This document shows positions 34,334 to 43,693 of a stretch of DNA of 64,000 bases, one piece after another; positions within the stretch are counted from its first letter, which is position 1; every line of letters starts with the position of its first letter. The position numbers were made by a program, and so were the translations under genes. The notes under the pieces were generated by a model. The model was not told the DNA's origin and made no database searches. It saw only the letters and a program-made list of their open reading frames with translations. The stretch lies in contig CAMNDM010000003.1 in the NCBI GenBank assembly GCA_946535435.1, positions 1 through 64,000 of the forward strand, in the 5' to 3' direction. The stretch is from Physcocola sp002396385 (GTDB lineage: Bacteria > Bacteroidota > Bacteroidia > Bacteroidales > Paludibacteraceae).

Positions 34334-35470
34334 ATGCCTAAACATTACGATTACCTCGTTGTCGGCTCCGGGCTTTACGGGGCCACTTTCGCCTACTTGG
34401 CTAAAAAACAGGGCAAGAAGTGCCTGGTTATAGATAAACGTCCGCAGTTGGGCGGTAACCTTTATTGTGAAAACATAGCAGGCATAGATGTGCACAAGTA
34501 TGGTGCACACATTTTCCACACTTCAAACAAGGAGGTTTGGAAGTTGGCTAACGAGGTTGTTGAATTCAACCGTTACACCAATAGCCCTGTGGCTAATTAT
34601 AAGGGTGAACTCTATAACCTACCGTTCAATATGAACACCTTCAACAAAATGTGGGGGGTGAAGACTCCGGCTGAGGCTCAGGCGAAGATTGACGAGCAGA
34701 AGGCTGAGGCTGTTGCCAGAATGAAGGCTGAGGGTAGGACCGAACCTGCGAACCTCGAGGAACAAGCTCAGTTGCTGATTGGGCGTGACGTGTACGAGAA
34801 ACTCATTAAGGGCTACACCGAAAAGCAGTGGGGTAGAAGCTGCACCGAGTTGCCTGCCTTCATCATCAAGCGCCTGCCTGTCCGTTTGGTATTCGACAAT
34901 AATTATTTTAACGATGACTATCAAGGTGTTCCAATCGGCGGATATAATAAACTGATAGATGGTTTGCTAAGTGGAACAGAAACTCGCACAGGAGTAGATT
35001 TTCTCGAACATCGGGAAGAGTTGGCCAAACTGGCGGAAAAAATCGTCTTTACTGGCAAAATCGACGAATACTACAACTTCCAATTTGGCCCGTTACAGTA
35101 CCGAACCGTACGTTTTGAGACGGAGGTCCTCGATGTTCCCAACTATCAGGGTAATGCTGTTGTGAACTACACCGAGCGCGAGGTCCCTTATACCCGTATC
35201 ATTGAGCATAAGCATTTCGCTATGTTCGGACAGCAGGTATACGATTGCCGTAAAACCGTAATCAGTAGGGAGTTTAGCACTGAGTGGAAACCGGGTATGG
35301 AAAGCTATTATCCGGTTAACGATGTACGGAATGCGGAGCTGTATGCGAAGTACAAGGCGTTGGCCGATGCTGAGAAAAATGTGATATTTGGTGGCCGGTT
35401 GGCTGAATATAAGTATTACGATATGGACGATACGATGGAGAGTGTGATGAGAAAGTTCAGCCTCCTATAG
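34334..35470 (+). CDS. glf: UDP-galactopyranose mutase Glf
   Basis: A 378-residue FAD enzyme that isomerises UDP-galactopyranose to UDP-galactofuranose. FAD-binding VVGSGLYGATFAYLAKKQGK and NLYCENIAGIDVHKYGAHIF are typical, and the C-terminal FGGRLAEYKYYDMDDT matches the family. The start is ATG 34334, as the upstream TTG lies in the terminator. It predicts a galactofuranose residue in the glycan. GC content is higher than in the genes before it. Confidence 0.95.
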   Translation: MPKHYDYLVVGSGLYGATFAYLAKKQGKKCLVIDKRPQLGGNLYCENIAGIDVHKYGAHIFHTSNKEVWKLANEVVEFNRYTNSPVANYKGELYNLPFNMNTFNKMWGVKTPAEAQAKIDEQKAEAVARMKAEGRTEPANLEEQAQLLIGRDVYEKLIKGYTEKQWGRSCTELPAFIIKRLPVRLVFDNNYFNDDYQGVPIGGYNKLIDGLLSGTETRTGVDFLEHREELAKLAEKIVFTGKIDEYYNFQFGPLQYRTVRFETEVLDVPNYQGNAVVNYTEREVPYTRIIEHKHFAMFGQQVYDCRKTVISREFSTEWKPGMESYYPVNDVRNAELYAKYKALADAEKNVIFGGRLAEYKYYDMDDTMESVMRKFSLL

Positions 35471-35494
35471 CGTATGGAATGGTTTTGTATAAAT

Positions 35495-35517
35495 AAAGGC
35501 GGCTTGGTAGCCGCTTT
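35495..35517 (+). terminator. Short hairpin after glf
   Basis: GCGGCT pairs with AGCCGC around a TGGT loop, followed by four T. The stem sequence is nearly the same as that of the terminator after the next gene. Confidence 0.6.
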
Positions 35518-35529
35518 TGTCGTTAAAGC

Positions 35530-36624
35530 ATGAAAACGGAAACCTTTCTTTTGTTCGCTTTATTGCGTAACGCCCTTTTTCAAGAACCCTTGAAAGTTGA
35601 CGAATGGCGGAATGTGGATTGGAACCTGCTCTATGCTCTGGTAAAATCGCATACGTTGCAAACATTGGTGGCCGAAGCGGTTTTGTCGTTACCGGACGAT
35701 TGCTGTGTGCCACTTGGCATTCGCGGTGAATTGACGCGGCTAATGGGCCGAAATATGGCTGAGCATATGCGACTGAATGCCGATATAGCGAAAGTCTTCC
35801 ACCTTTTAGTCGGGAAAGGTTTTCATCCGGTTCTTATGAAGGGCCAGGGAAATGCGGCTTTTTACCCCAAAAACCTGTTGCGCAAGTGTGGAGATGTTGA
35901 CATCTACGTCGGGGAAACTGATTATGATGCGGCTTGCCGGTTCTTGCTGGAAAATTTGGATAATGCTGTCTTGAAAGGGGAGAGTGAGAAACATCGGGTT
36001 ATATTTTGGGGAAAGACCGATTTGGAGATACACCGAATTGCCGAGGCTCCTATTCCGCCACAAAATGCGCTTGTCTACGCGGATTTGGTCAACAAGTATT
36101 TTTCCCAACCCGACTATGTGGTGATTGCGGGGCAGAAAATAGCTGTCCCGCCAGTTCAGTTCAATGCGGTATATGTTTTCTACCATCTGTACCGGCATTT
36201 TAAACTGAGGGGTATAAGTTTGCGCCAGTTTTGTGATGTTGCGGTGCTATTACACCAATTCGCTGGAAGAATCGATCTGCGGCAACTGAAAGAAGACTTG
36301 GCCGAATTCCGGCTGATGGAGGGTTGGCAGTTGTTCGGTTCCGTCTTTGTCCGTTATTTGGGACTCCCGCAATCTGAGTTCCCGTTTTATAGGGGAATCT
36401 CCGAAAAGAAATCGGAAAGACTTGCACGGCTGGTCGTCGACGATGGCGATTTCGAAAAAAATGTGGGTCGTTATTATAAGGGAACGTCTTTTTGGGGCCA
36501 GAAATTCTATTCATTCTGTGGGCTCAATTCTCGTTATTGGCGTATTGCCCGCATTTCGCCTTCTATGGCGCTGACAACCTATCCTTATATCGTAAAGTGC
36601 GGTATAAAGGCGGCGTTCCGATAA
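35530..36624 (+). CDS. Nucleotidyltransferase-like family protein (NTP_transf_5 type)
   Basis: A 364-residue cytosolic protein. HPVLMKGQGNAAFYP followed by RKCGDVDIYVGE near residues 120-128 is the G-x-D-x-D metal-binding site of the uncharacterised nucleotidyltransferase family PF14907, as I recall it. Members lie in polysaccharide and peptide-modification loci, with no settled activity. It lies 59 nt after glf between two similar hairpins and may be the last gene of the locus. Confidence 0.75.
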   Translation: MKTETFLLFALLRNALFQEPLKVDEWRNVDWNLLYALVKSHTLQTLVAEAVLSLPDDCCVPLGIRGELTRLMGRNMAEHMRLNADIAKVFHLLVGKGFHPVLMKGQGNAAFYPKNLLRKCGDVDIYVGETDYDAACRFLLENLDNAVLKGESEKHRVIFWGKTDLEIHRIAEAPIPPQNALVYADLVNKYFSQPDYVVIAGQKIAVPPVQFNAVYVFYHLYRHFKLRGISLRQFCDVAVLLHQFAGRIDLRQLKEDLAEFRLMEGWQLFGSVFVRYLGLPQSEFPFYRGISEKKSERLARLVVDDGDFEKNVGRYYKGTSFWGQKFYSFCGLNSRYWRIARISPSMALTTYPYIVKCGIKAAFR

Positions 36625-36653
36625 AAAAAGCGGCTTTGCAAGCCGCTTTTTTT
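36623..36653. terminator. Bidirectional terminator between locus end and lipid kinase
   Basis: AAGCGGCTT (36628-36636) pairs with AAGCCGCTT (36640-36648), extended by A and T runs on either side, so it serves both converging genes. Confidence 0.88.
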
Positions 36654-37533
36654 ATTCTCCGGCAATCACCTTCAAGGCATTTGCCACGATTTTCACATTT
36701 ATGGTATCGCCGAATTCGACTGGGTCTCCGTCAAAATGGAACGGACCTTTCTGTTTGCGTCTGAGGGTTGCGCTTTTGGCCTTGAACTCTTCTAACAAAT
36801 TGTTTTTATACAATTTCCTGGTCAGCAGTTGGTAGGTCAGTTTGGGTACATTGTACCATTTAAATGGCTTAATGATACTGACGTCTAGCCAACCGTCATT
36901 GGTTTCTGCCAGAGGGGCAATATATCCCTCGTTGCCGTACTGGCTTGCATTGGCAAAAGTAACCACAAAAGCATTCCGCTCAATAATCTTGCCGTCGGCC
37001 TCTATAATGTAGGTTTCTGGTTGGTATCTCCAAAAACCTTTGAGAATCAGTTTTAAATAGGTGAGCAATCCGCGTGTTGGCTGTTGGGCAAACTCCCAGG
37101 CTATTTGTGCGTCGAATCCAGCGCCACATGTACAGAAAAATTTATGGTCGTTAACCACACCATAGTCTAAAGGCTGTAGTCTGTAGGTGTTGATGGTGCA
37201 GAGTGCGTCTGCCGGCTCAAGGGGAATGTGCAGGTGGCGGGCTAGCCCGTTGCCTGACCCGAAGGGAACTATGCCGAAAACAGTTCCCGTTCCTGTGAGC
37301 GAGGAGGCAATTTCGTTGATGGTGCCGTCTCCACCACAGGCCACTACGGCGTCGTAGCCTTCTGCTGCAAATTTGGCTGCCAATTCTTTACCATGCCCGG
37401 CATATTCGGTGAAGACGGTGGTAACGTCGAATTTGTTTTTGTCGATGCGTTGGTCGATTAATGTTGGCAGTTCTTTTTTTTCGGCTGTCCCTGAGTGCGG
37501 ATTTATTATGAATGCTATCTTTAGTTTTCCCAT
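36652..37533 (-). CDS. Diacylglycerol kinase family lipid kinase (DagK/YegS-like)
   Basis: A 293-residue protein. The N-terminal KIAFIINPHSG, the nucleotide-binding CGGDGTINEIASS and VPFGSGNGLARHL are the family signatures. Members phosphorylate diacylglycerol or related lipids at the inner membrane. ATG 37533 is preferred to the GTG at 37587. It is divergent from the DUF2851 gene. Confidence 0.88.
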   Translation of the reverse strand: MGKLKIAFIINPHSGTAEKKELPTLIDQRIDKNKFDVTTVFTEYAGHGKELAAKFAAEGYDAVVACGGDGTINEIASSLTGTGTVFGIVPFGSGNGLARHLHIPLEPADALCTINTYRLQPLDYGVVNDHKFFCTCGAGFDAQIAWEFAQQPTRGLLTYLKLILKGFWRYQPETYIIEADGKIIERNAFVVTFANASQYGNEGYIAPLAETNDGWLDVSIIKPFKWYNVPKLTYQLLTRKLYKNNLLEEFKAKSATLRRKQKGPFHFDGDPVEFGDTINVKIVANALKVIAGE

Positions 37534-37605
37534 TTTCGCTTTTTGTTTTGTACTTGTTTCGGGTTTCAAACCAGAAACTTCAGTCACAATTTTCTTTCTT
37601 TTCTA

Positions 37606-37634
37606 CAAAAATACATTTTTTAAATCTATATTTG
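37606..37634. promoter_or_regulatory. Divergent -7 elements of the lipid kinase and DUF2851 genes
   Basis: TATTTTTG on the minus strand (37613-37606) faces the kinase gene, and TATATTTG on the plus strand (37627-37634) faces the DUF2851 gene 22 nt downstream. Neither has a TTG 20 nt upstream, so the -33 halves are weak. Confidence 0.45.
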
Positions 37635-37656
37635 TTATAGACTAAACGCAAAACCT

Positions 37657-38937
37657 ATGAGAGAAGATCTTGTTTCATATATTTGGCGATACCGTATGTG
37701 GGGCGATGCCAGTTTAACCACTGTTAAGGGTGATCCAGTTGAGGTAATCGATGTGGGGTTGCCTAATTATGGGGCTGGTCCCGATTTTTTTAATGCCAAG
37801 GTGCGTATTGCCGGAACTCTTTGGGCGGGTAATGTGGAGATTCATGTGCGGGCTTCCGACTGGAACCGCCACCAGCATCAAAACGATGTTGCGTACAACT
37901 CGGTTATTTTGCATGTTGTCGCAAATAGCGATGCCGAGGTGAAAAACCAGAAGGGGGACTGCCTGCCTCAAATACAGCTGCCAATTGAACCGCGCTACAT
38001 AAATTTGGCTGAACAGCTGTGTCAGTCACACCAACCTATTCCTTGTGGACATTATTGGGACGAGCACCTTAAAACGCGTCTGCAGTTTATGATGAACGGG
38101 TTACTGTGCGAACGCCTGGAACACAAGGTGGTGGCTATCCGGCAAATATTGGAAAACAATTGTAACGACTGGGAGGAGACTTTTTACCAGGTTTTGGCCA
38201 AAAGTTTTGGTATGAAAGTGAATGAAACGCCATTCGTGCTGTTGGCAAAGTCGCTACCCCAACATATTTTGGCTAAACAGAAAGACAACCTGTTGCAGCT
38301 AGAGGCACTGTTTATTGGTCAGGCCGGCCTGCTCGATAGAGTGGAATGTTCCGACTCGTATACCGACCAGCTGCGTGCCGAATATCATTTTCTGCGACAG
38401 AAATACTCTCTTTCCCCTATAGACCCTTCTTTGTGGAGAATGGGGCGCATACGTCCGGCTAGTTCTCCCTATATCAGACTTGCAGAATTTGCGATGCTGA
38501 CTCACAAGAGTGAGCATCTGTTCCGTAAGGTCGTCGACACTTCAGATCCTAAAGAGATGTATAACCTGTTTGCCTCTGGAACTTCTGAATACTGGAATAA
38601 CCACTACCAACTTGCTGTATGGAGCAAGAAATCGGAAAAAAATATCGGTGAGGCTATGCGCAACAATATTCTGATTAACTGTGTCGTGCCTATGTTGTTC
38701 GCCTATGGTAAACATATTGGCGATGAAAAACTGACCGAACGTGTTTTCGATTTGTTGGAGGGTATTCCTGCCGAGAGTAACGCTATTATTGATACATGGA
38801 AAAATTATGGTGTGGTGTCGCATAATGCCTACGATACGCAGGCTTTATTGGAGCAGATGAAGAGTTACTGCCTGAAAAAGGAATGCTTGCGCTGTAAGTT
38901 GGGACACCAGATTTTCAAGCGGTTGCCTGTTTCGTAA
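37657..38937 (+). CDS. DUF2851 family protein
   Basis: A 426-residue cytosolic protein. The N-terminal half (YIWRYRMWGDASLTT, then GPDFFNAKVRIAGTLWAGNV and EIHVRASDWNRHQHQ) matches my memory of DUF2851, a family found almost only in Bacteroidetes. The EIH-x-R-x-SDW pattern looks like a conserved acidic or His active site, but no activity is established. It is transcribed alone. Confidence 0.75.
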   Translation: MREDLVSYIWRYRMWGDASLTTVKGDPVEVIDVGLPNYGAGPDFFNAKVRIAGTLWAGNVEIHVRASDWNRHQHQNDVAYNSVILHVVANSDAEVKNQKGDCLPQIQLPIEPRYINLAEQLCQSHQPIPCGHYWDEHLKTRLQFMMNGLLCERLEHKVVAIRQILENNCNDWEETFYQVLAKSFGMKVNETPFVLLAKSLPQHILAKQKDNLLQLEALFIGQAGLLDRVECSDSYTDQLRAEYHFLRQKYSLSPIDPSLWRMGRIRPASSPYIRLAEFAMLTHKSEHLFRKVVDTSDPKEMYNLFASGTSEYWNNHYQLAVWSKKSEKNIGEAMRNNILINCVVPMLFAYGKHIGDEKLTERVFDLLEGIPAESNAIIDTWKNYGVVSHNAYDTQALLEQMKSYCLKKECLRCKLGHQIFKRLPVS

Positions 38938-38940
38938 ATT

Positions 38941-39015
38941 ATGTTAAGAAACTGGAAAGGAGTAGTGGCGCTAGGCTGGAAGTCTGGCATACAGAATGTG
39001 GCTGGAATTAAATAA
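38941..39015 (+). CDS. Possible 24-residue ORF after DUF2851
   Basis: An ORF starting 3 nt after the DUF2851 stop reads LRNWKGVVALGWKSGIQ and ends VAGIK. It may be a small coupled gene or chance. No family is recognised. Confidence 0.2.
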   Translation: MLRNWKGVVALGWKSGIQNVAGIK

Positions 39016-39020
39016 AAAAG

Positions 39021-39028
39021 TAATTTTG
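39021..39028 (+). promoter_or_regulatory. Candidate -7 element of the metallophosphoesterase gene
   Basis: TAATTTTG fits TAnnTTTG and lies 22 nt before the ATG, the same distance as at ybeY and DUF2851. The -33 region lacks TTG. Confidence 0.4.
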
Positions 39029-39050
39029 TGGTGAATTTCAAAAAACTATT

Positions 39051-40856
39051 ATGAAAAGAATACTCCTTTTGGGTGCGTTCATGGTGTGTTTCGTGAACTC
39101 AAATGCAAAAACCCAAGACGGTGGAAATACCCGTGTGATGGTTGTTAGTGATCCGCATATGCTAGTCGAAACTAATGCTGAAGCGCTAAACTTTAACAAG
39201 GGTGGTAAATTAGACAAGACAAGTCCTGCTATTTTTACAAAGGCTCTTGAAATCGTTGCCCAGGCAAAACCACAGGCTTTGTTGGTGTGTGGCGATATGA
39301 CCTTCAATGGCGAGGCCAGTGGACATAAACAAGTGGCAGCAGCTCTGTCTATGATTGAGAAAAAAGGAATTCCTGTTCTTGTTATTCCTGGTAACCATGA
39401 TATCTTGAACCCGTTTTCGGAAGATCCAGAAGGTGAGAATGTGACTGTTAAACAGTTTAAAACACTATATGGCGCCTTCGGTTTGGGAACTGACAGCGAC
39501 CTTGAGAATGTCAGCCGCGATAAAAAATCATTGTCTTGGGCTGGTAGCCTGAAAGGTACTGATTTGGCCATTATCGGTCTAGACGGTAATATATATGACT
39601 CGACTTCTGAGTTCTATAGCGACGGATGCATCCGTAAATCGACTCTCGATTGGATGACGGCCCAGGCGTTATCTCTCAGAAAGAAAGGGAAAATGGTTGT
39701 GTGTATGGTTCATCACCAACTGCTTGAACATGTGCCCGGACAGTCGCTTCTGGCGCAGTCTTCTTTGCTGAATAAGAAGTTTACAAAAAATCCTGTCGAT
39801 GGAGATGACGAAGAGGCTGTTTCACAATCTGATTTGCAGAAGGCTTTTGCTGATGCCCAAATACAATATGTTCTGACTGGGCATTTCCACATCCACCACA
39901 CCCAGAACAAGACTGTGAAGAATTCGTCGGGCGATGATTTCACTCTGACTGAACTGACTACTGGTGGCCTGTCTACCTATCCCAACTGGTTGCGTACGCT
40001 CGTTTTCGACACTAAGAACGGCCAATTGGCCAGTTCTACATCTTCTATGGTCCAGTGTAAGGTGGATGAACTTGACTTACAGACGGTTTCGAAAGAAGAA
40101 CTGACTACATGGGCTACATCAAACTATGGCTCCACTGTTGCTTCCCTTATCAGTATGATGAACAGCGATGTTGACAAATACGAAATATATGACGGTACAA
40201 CACTGTTCCAGTTGGAGGAGTCGGCATATCCTGATGTGCTGTATACCCGCTACTTCGACAATTACGAATGGCAACCTCTGTTCGTCCCTTTCGATATGCA
40301 GTATGACGACTGGAACGATAACTTTGAAGTGGCCAGGTTTCTTTCTGCAAAGGGCGACAGCCTGAATTTTACCTCGTTGAAGGGAGGAGATACATTGAAA
40401 ATGAATACTCCGGCATTAATCAGATTGAAAAGCAAGAATTCTGCGGGACTCTTTACCGTTACGACAAGTGTTAAGACTTCAGATCGGGCAACTGTAATGC
40501 CGGTAGAGGACTCGCAATCCTTTTCTTCTGATGTCGTCCTGCAGGGAACATACGAGGGTCTGACTAAAGAGTCTCTATCTCAGAACAACAGCTTTTCTCT
40601 TTCCTCTGGTCAGTTGGTGCCTTTGGATAGTGGTGCGAATGCAGATAGCGATGTCGTTCTTCTTCCCCAGCGGTGGTTTCTGACAGAGAACAGCGGAAAC
40701 GCTGACCGTGTGTTCTCCCTAAGCACGGGTATCCCTGTGGTTGAGTCTGCAGTTGATAGTCAAATTTTGAAAAATGGTAAGTATTTCATCGATGGGCGAT
40801 TGGTTGTAGTGAAGAATGGTAAAATGTTTAATATGAGTGGGCAGATGAAGAAATAG
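39051..40856 (+). CDS. Secreted calcineurin-like metallophosphoesterase
   Basis: A 601-residue exported protein with a signal peptide ending near NSNAKTQ. The dimetal site appears in order: VVSDPHM (D-x-H), VCGDMTFNGE (GD), VIPGNHD (GNHD), MVHHQL and LTGHFHIHH (GH-x-H). Residues beyond about 350 form an additional beta-rich C-terminal region. Substrates of such Bacteroidetes enzymes are mostly unknown. Transcribed alone. Confidence 0.85.
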   Translation: MKRILLLGAFMVCFVNSNAKTQDGGNTRVMVVSDPHMLVETNAEALNFNKGGKLDKTSPAIFTKALEIVAQAKPQALLVCGDMTFNGEASGHKQVAAALSMIEKKGIPVLVIPGNHDILNPFSEDPEGENVTVKQFKTLYGAFGLGTDSDLENVSRDKKSLSWAGSLKGTDLAIIGLDGNIYDSTSEFYSDGCIRKSTLDWMTAQALSLRKKGKMVVCMVHHQLLEHVPGQSLLAQSSLLNKKFTKNPVDGDDEEAVSQSDLQKAFADAQIQYVLTGHFHIHHTQNKTVKNSSGDDFTLTELTTGGLSTYPNWLRTLVFDTKNGQLASSTSSMVQCKVDELDLQTVSKEELTTWATSNYGSTVASLISMMNSDVDKYEIYDGTTLFQLEESAYPDVLYTRYFDNYEWQPLFVPFDMQYDDWNDNFEVARFLSAKGDSLNFTSLKGGDTLKMNTPALIRLKSKNSAGLFTVTTSVKTSDRATVMPVEDSQSFSSDVVLQGTYEGLTKESLSQNNSFSLSSGQLVPLDSGANADSDVVLLPQRWFLTENSGNADRVFSLSTGIPVVESAVDSQILKNGKYFIDGRLVVVKNGKMFNMSGQMKK

Positions 40857-40924
40857 TCGTAAAAAAGAAAAGGAAAGGGGCTTGATGGGCCTCATTCCCT
40901 TTAACAGATAGGTTCAAAGACAAA

Positions 40925-40960
40925 CAAGAAAGGCGGCCTGACAATGGGTCGCCTTTCTTG
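40925..40960. terminator. Terminator between metallophosphoesterase and DUF2490 operon
   Basis: An 11 bp perfect stem (40925-40935 with 40950-40960) lies between converging genes. No long T run follows, so efficiency is uncertain. Confidence 0.65.
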
Positions 40961-40977
40961 TTGATTGTTGTACGGAC

Positions 40978-41679
40978 TTAGAATTTGTATTTATAACCGA
41001 TGCAGAGCATAAAGCGGTCCTCGGGGTTGCCAACGTTCATCTCGTCGTCGATCTGAAACCCAAGGTCAAAGGCGTTATGCCTGTTCAACTGGTATTTTGC
41101 TCCTACGCGGTAGCGCATATCGACCAAATCGTTTCCGTTAATACTGTTGGTGGTGACGAACGCTTCGGCAGAAACATAGGGAAAAAGGTAGATGCCTTTT
41201 ATCTTTTGCTCGGCCCCAGCCTTTATGCGGAGCAAGTCTTTGGGGTTTTGCGCGTAAGTCTTGTATTTGGTCGACTGGTAGGTCGACTGCCATTTAACTC
41301 GCAAGTCCATTTCCAACCGCGAATAAACTTTATGCTTCAGGTCGAACCCCAGGCTGTAGCGGTGCCGGTAGGTATAATACTGTTTGCTCCCTCCGTTCCA
41401 ATCGGCGAAGAAACAGTAACCAGCTTCAAAATCAAGCCATTTCTTAATGACGGCATACCCGAAACCTCCTTCTGCGCTTATCCGGTCGAGCTCGGAACTG
41501 TTGTTGCGGAGTCGTGCGCCACCGCCAAACTCGGCGTCGAAGCGTTTGGTGATTCCCACTTTTGCTGCCACACCATAGTCGGTCGCAAAGTCTTGCTCGT
41601 CGGCCGATAGGGTAGCGGGCACAAGCAAGCCAAAGGCTACCAGAAAAGGTAAGAGTATGTGTCGCTTAAGTTTATCCAT
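40978..41679 (-). CDS. DUF2490 outer-membrane beta-barrel protein
   Basis: A 233-residue protein with signal peptide (ending TLSADE). Alternating hydrophobic strands follow and the C-terminus FMLCIGYKYKF ends in Phe, as in outer-membrane barrels. It matches DUF2490 from memory. It overlaps the DUF4956 gene by 8 nt and is the last gene of the polyphosphate-polymerase operon. Confidence 0.78.
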   Translation of the reverse strand: MDKLKRHILLPFLVAFGLLVPATLSADEQDFATDYGVAAKVGITKRFDAEFGGGARLRNNSSELDRISAEGGFGYAVIKKWLDFEAGYCFFADWNGGSKQYYTYRHRYSLGFDLKHKVYSRLEMDLRVKWQSTYQSTKYKTYAQNPKDLLRIKAGAEQKIKGIYLFPYVSAEAFVTTNSINGNDLVDMRYRVGAKYQLNRHNAFDLGFQIDDEMNVGNPEDRFMLCIGYKYKF

Positions 41680-42361
41680 TAAACTGCTTGGTTTTGGTAA
41701 TCATGTCAATGGTGTTGATCTCATCGTTCTTTGTGTTGTAGTATACCTTTACGAAGCAGGTGTCCTTCAGAAAGTTGATATAGCCAATCTCGAATTTAAC
41801 AATGTCGAGTCCGGTACGCGCTTTCAAATCTGCCATCATTTCTTCGTGATGCTCGGGTGTAATGAGGTTGATTTTTTCATAAACGATGAATTTGCAGTTC
41901 GGTGTCTGCATCACCATGCGCCCTTCCATAATGAAACACATGATGACGAATACGATGTTAGTGACAACCAGTTCGATGTGACTGACACTTGTTGCCAAAC
42001 CGTTAATAACCGATATGCCGATAATCATGAACAAGTACGTCATTTCACGGATAGGCACTGTTTCTGTACGGTAGCGCACAATGCCGAAAATGGCAAAGAG
42101 GCCTAATGCCAATCCCATCTGCAACTTTTCATGGCCTAGCAAGAAAATCAGCAGGAATACCGTTGTTGAAATCAACATAAAAGTGTACAGGTAATCCTGG
42201 CGTTTCGATTTCTTATAGTAGAAATAGCCTACGATAATGAAGGAAATGAGGGTGTTGAACAGAAAGCGGACTATAAGTTCGCAAAAACTGTCTGAGTTGA
42301 TAAGGGGAATACCAAAGAACGAGTAGTTCTCTAATCCCGATAGAATGCCTAGTAGATTCAT
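41672..42361 (-). CDS. DUF4956 membrane protein
   Basis: A 229-residue protein with four or five membrane spans in the first 150 residues (GLALGLFAIFGIVRYRTETV is the conserved loop) and a soluble C-terminal domain. DUF4956 proteins are usually encoded next to VTC-type polyphosphate polymerases, as here, and may form its membrane part. Role by association only. Confidence 0.8.
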   Translation of the reverse strand: MNLLGILSGLENYSFFGIPLINSDSFCELIVRFLFNTLISFIIVGYFYYKKSKRQDYLYTFMLISTTVFLLIFLLGHEKLQMGLALGLFAIFGIVRYRTETVPIREMTYLFMIIGISVINGLATSVSHIELVVTNIVFVIMCFIMEGRMVMQTPNCKFIVYEKINLITPEHHEEMMADLKARTGLDIVKFEIGYINFLKDTCFVKVYYNTKNDEINTIDMITKTKQFNG

Positions 42362-42385
42362 TTTATAATTACTTTTTTATTTACA

Positions 42386-43243
42386 TTATCTAATGTTCGA
42401 CGAACCAGTCGTCACTTTACTGATGTAGCGGAGTTTGGGCATAAAGCGGTTCCGTTTCAAATTCGGGTCAGTCAGCATCATGCCATAACAGTATTTGCTG
42501 ATACCTTTTGCCTTTATGCGCAATTTCATGAAGTAGTTCAAGAACGGAGATGGTACATTGCCGTCGCGCTTTAACTCTATAATGCAGAGTTTTTTATTTC
42601 CATCACGATCGCCTGTAAGACAGTTCTCGAACTCGATGTTCACGTCAATAGTCAGCCTTTCGGTTTTTCCTTTGTTGACGAGCGTTATGCGGAAGAACTG
42701 GTTTTTCAGACGCGGGCGGATGTCGTTGTGCCTGTACCGGGCCTTTTCGTCTATGTAGTTGCAGGCTTCGTCTTGCTCAAGTACGTTGGTGTCGGGTACC
42801 TTTATGCGCACCTTCGACGTCCTCCCTTTGTTGCTCTTGCTCTTAATCTCAAGAAATGTGAGGTTCGACGACACATACTCTCTTACGCGTATTTTCTGGC
42901 GTGTAAGTTTCCCGTTGCAGTGCATGGTGTACATCTGGTCATCGGGGGTGTCGTAATAGCAACTTTTGTAGAGGAAACGGCGCAGACCATCGGTCTCTTG
43001 CACATAGTAGTCGTTTTGTGCCATGCGCAAAATGGTGGGAAGCTGCTCCACATTGACAATGTATTTCTTGTCAATGCGGTTCATCAGTTTTATCACCTTC
43101 ATCTGCTCGAGCGTAATGGGCGGCATCTCGCCTAAAATCTTGTCGATTTCGTTAATGATGGGACCGATATCGGCTTTTGCAGACGGCGTTTCCTTTCCAA
43201 CGGATTGGGCATCGTGAGTGTTAATGGCTGTCGTATCGTTCAT
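42386..43243 (-). CDS. VTC-domain polyphosphate polymerase-like protein
   Basis: A 285-residue cytosolic protein with a tunnel-fold VTC domain: RIDKKYIVNVEQL binds phosphate, YYDTPDDQMY and KIRVREY line the tunnel, FLEIKSKSNKGRTSK and IELKRDG supply the basic and acidic residues. Eukaryotic VTC4 makes polyphosphate from ATP; bacterial relatives are mostly untested. The start is ATG 43243 (a GTG lies at 43249). Confidence 0.82.
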   Translation of the reverse strand: MNDTTAINTHDAQSVGKETPSAKADIGPIINEIDKILGEMPPITLEQMKVIKLMNRIDKKYIVNVEQLPTILRMAQNDYYVQETDGLRRFLYKSCYYDTPDDQMYTMHCNGKLTRQKIRVREYVSSNLTFLEIKSKSNKGRTSKVRIKVPDTNVLEQDEACNYIDEKARYRHNDIRPRLKNQFFRITLVNKGKTERLTIDVNIEFENCLTGDRDGNKKLCIIELKRDGNVPSPFLNYFMKLRIKAKGISKYCYGMMLTDPNLKRNRFMPKLRYISKVTTGSSNIR

Positions 43244-43255
43244 AGCCACTTTTTT

Positions 43256-43651
43256 TTACTTGGTAATGTACTCAAAAGTGTGCTCGCCTTTAAATTTGCC
43301 GTTTGGCAGGTACGTCTTTTCCGACGACTTCTTGCCACTGGCGTTGTACTCGATTTTTACGGTTTTCTCCAACTTGTTGAATTTGTCGTAGTGCTCTTCC
43401 TCAATACACTTGCCGTTAGCATTGTATTTGAAGGTGGTGCGCTCCTTCAATTCGCCGTCTTTATAGTTGATGACCTCGGTTTTGTTACCTTTATCGTCGT
43501 ATTTTGTGATTTCGTCGATGGTCTTCTTACCGTTATTGACAATCCATTCCTTTATTTCGGTAATCTGTTTGCCGTCAATTGACTTTGCGGCAAATGCGTT
43601 GCTGCTGAGGCTGAGCAGAGCCGCGAACGCGATGAACAGGTTCTTATTCAT
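43256..43651 (-). CDS. Small secreted DUF3836-like protein
   Basis: A 131-residue protein with a signal peptide ending SNAFAAK. The mature part has repeated W/Y-x-N-x-x-GK turns (KYDDKGNKTE, KYNANGKCIE, EYNASGKKSS), like MORN/YD-type repeats, and fits DUF3836. It lies between the lipoprotein and the VTC gene in one operon. Confidence 0.7.
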   Translation of the reverse strand: MNKNLFIAFAALLSLSSNAFAAKSIDGKQITEIKEWIVNNGKKTIDEITKYDDKGNKTEVINYKDGELKERTTFKYNANGKCIEEEHYDKFNKLEKTVKIEYNASGKKSSEKTYLPNGKFKGEHTFEYITK

Positions 43652-43693
43652 ACTCTTTATAATTTATGATATGTGTTTCCCAACTGTTTTGTC

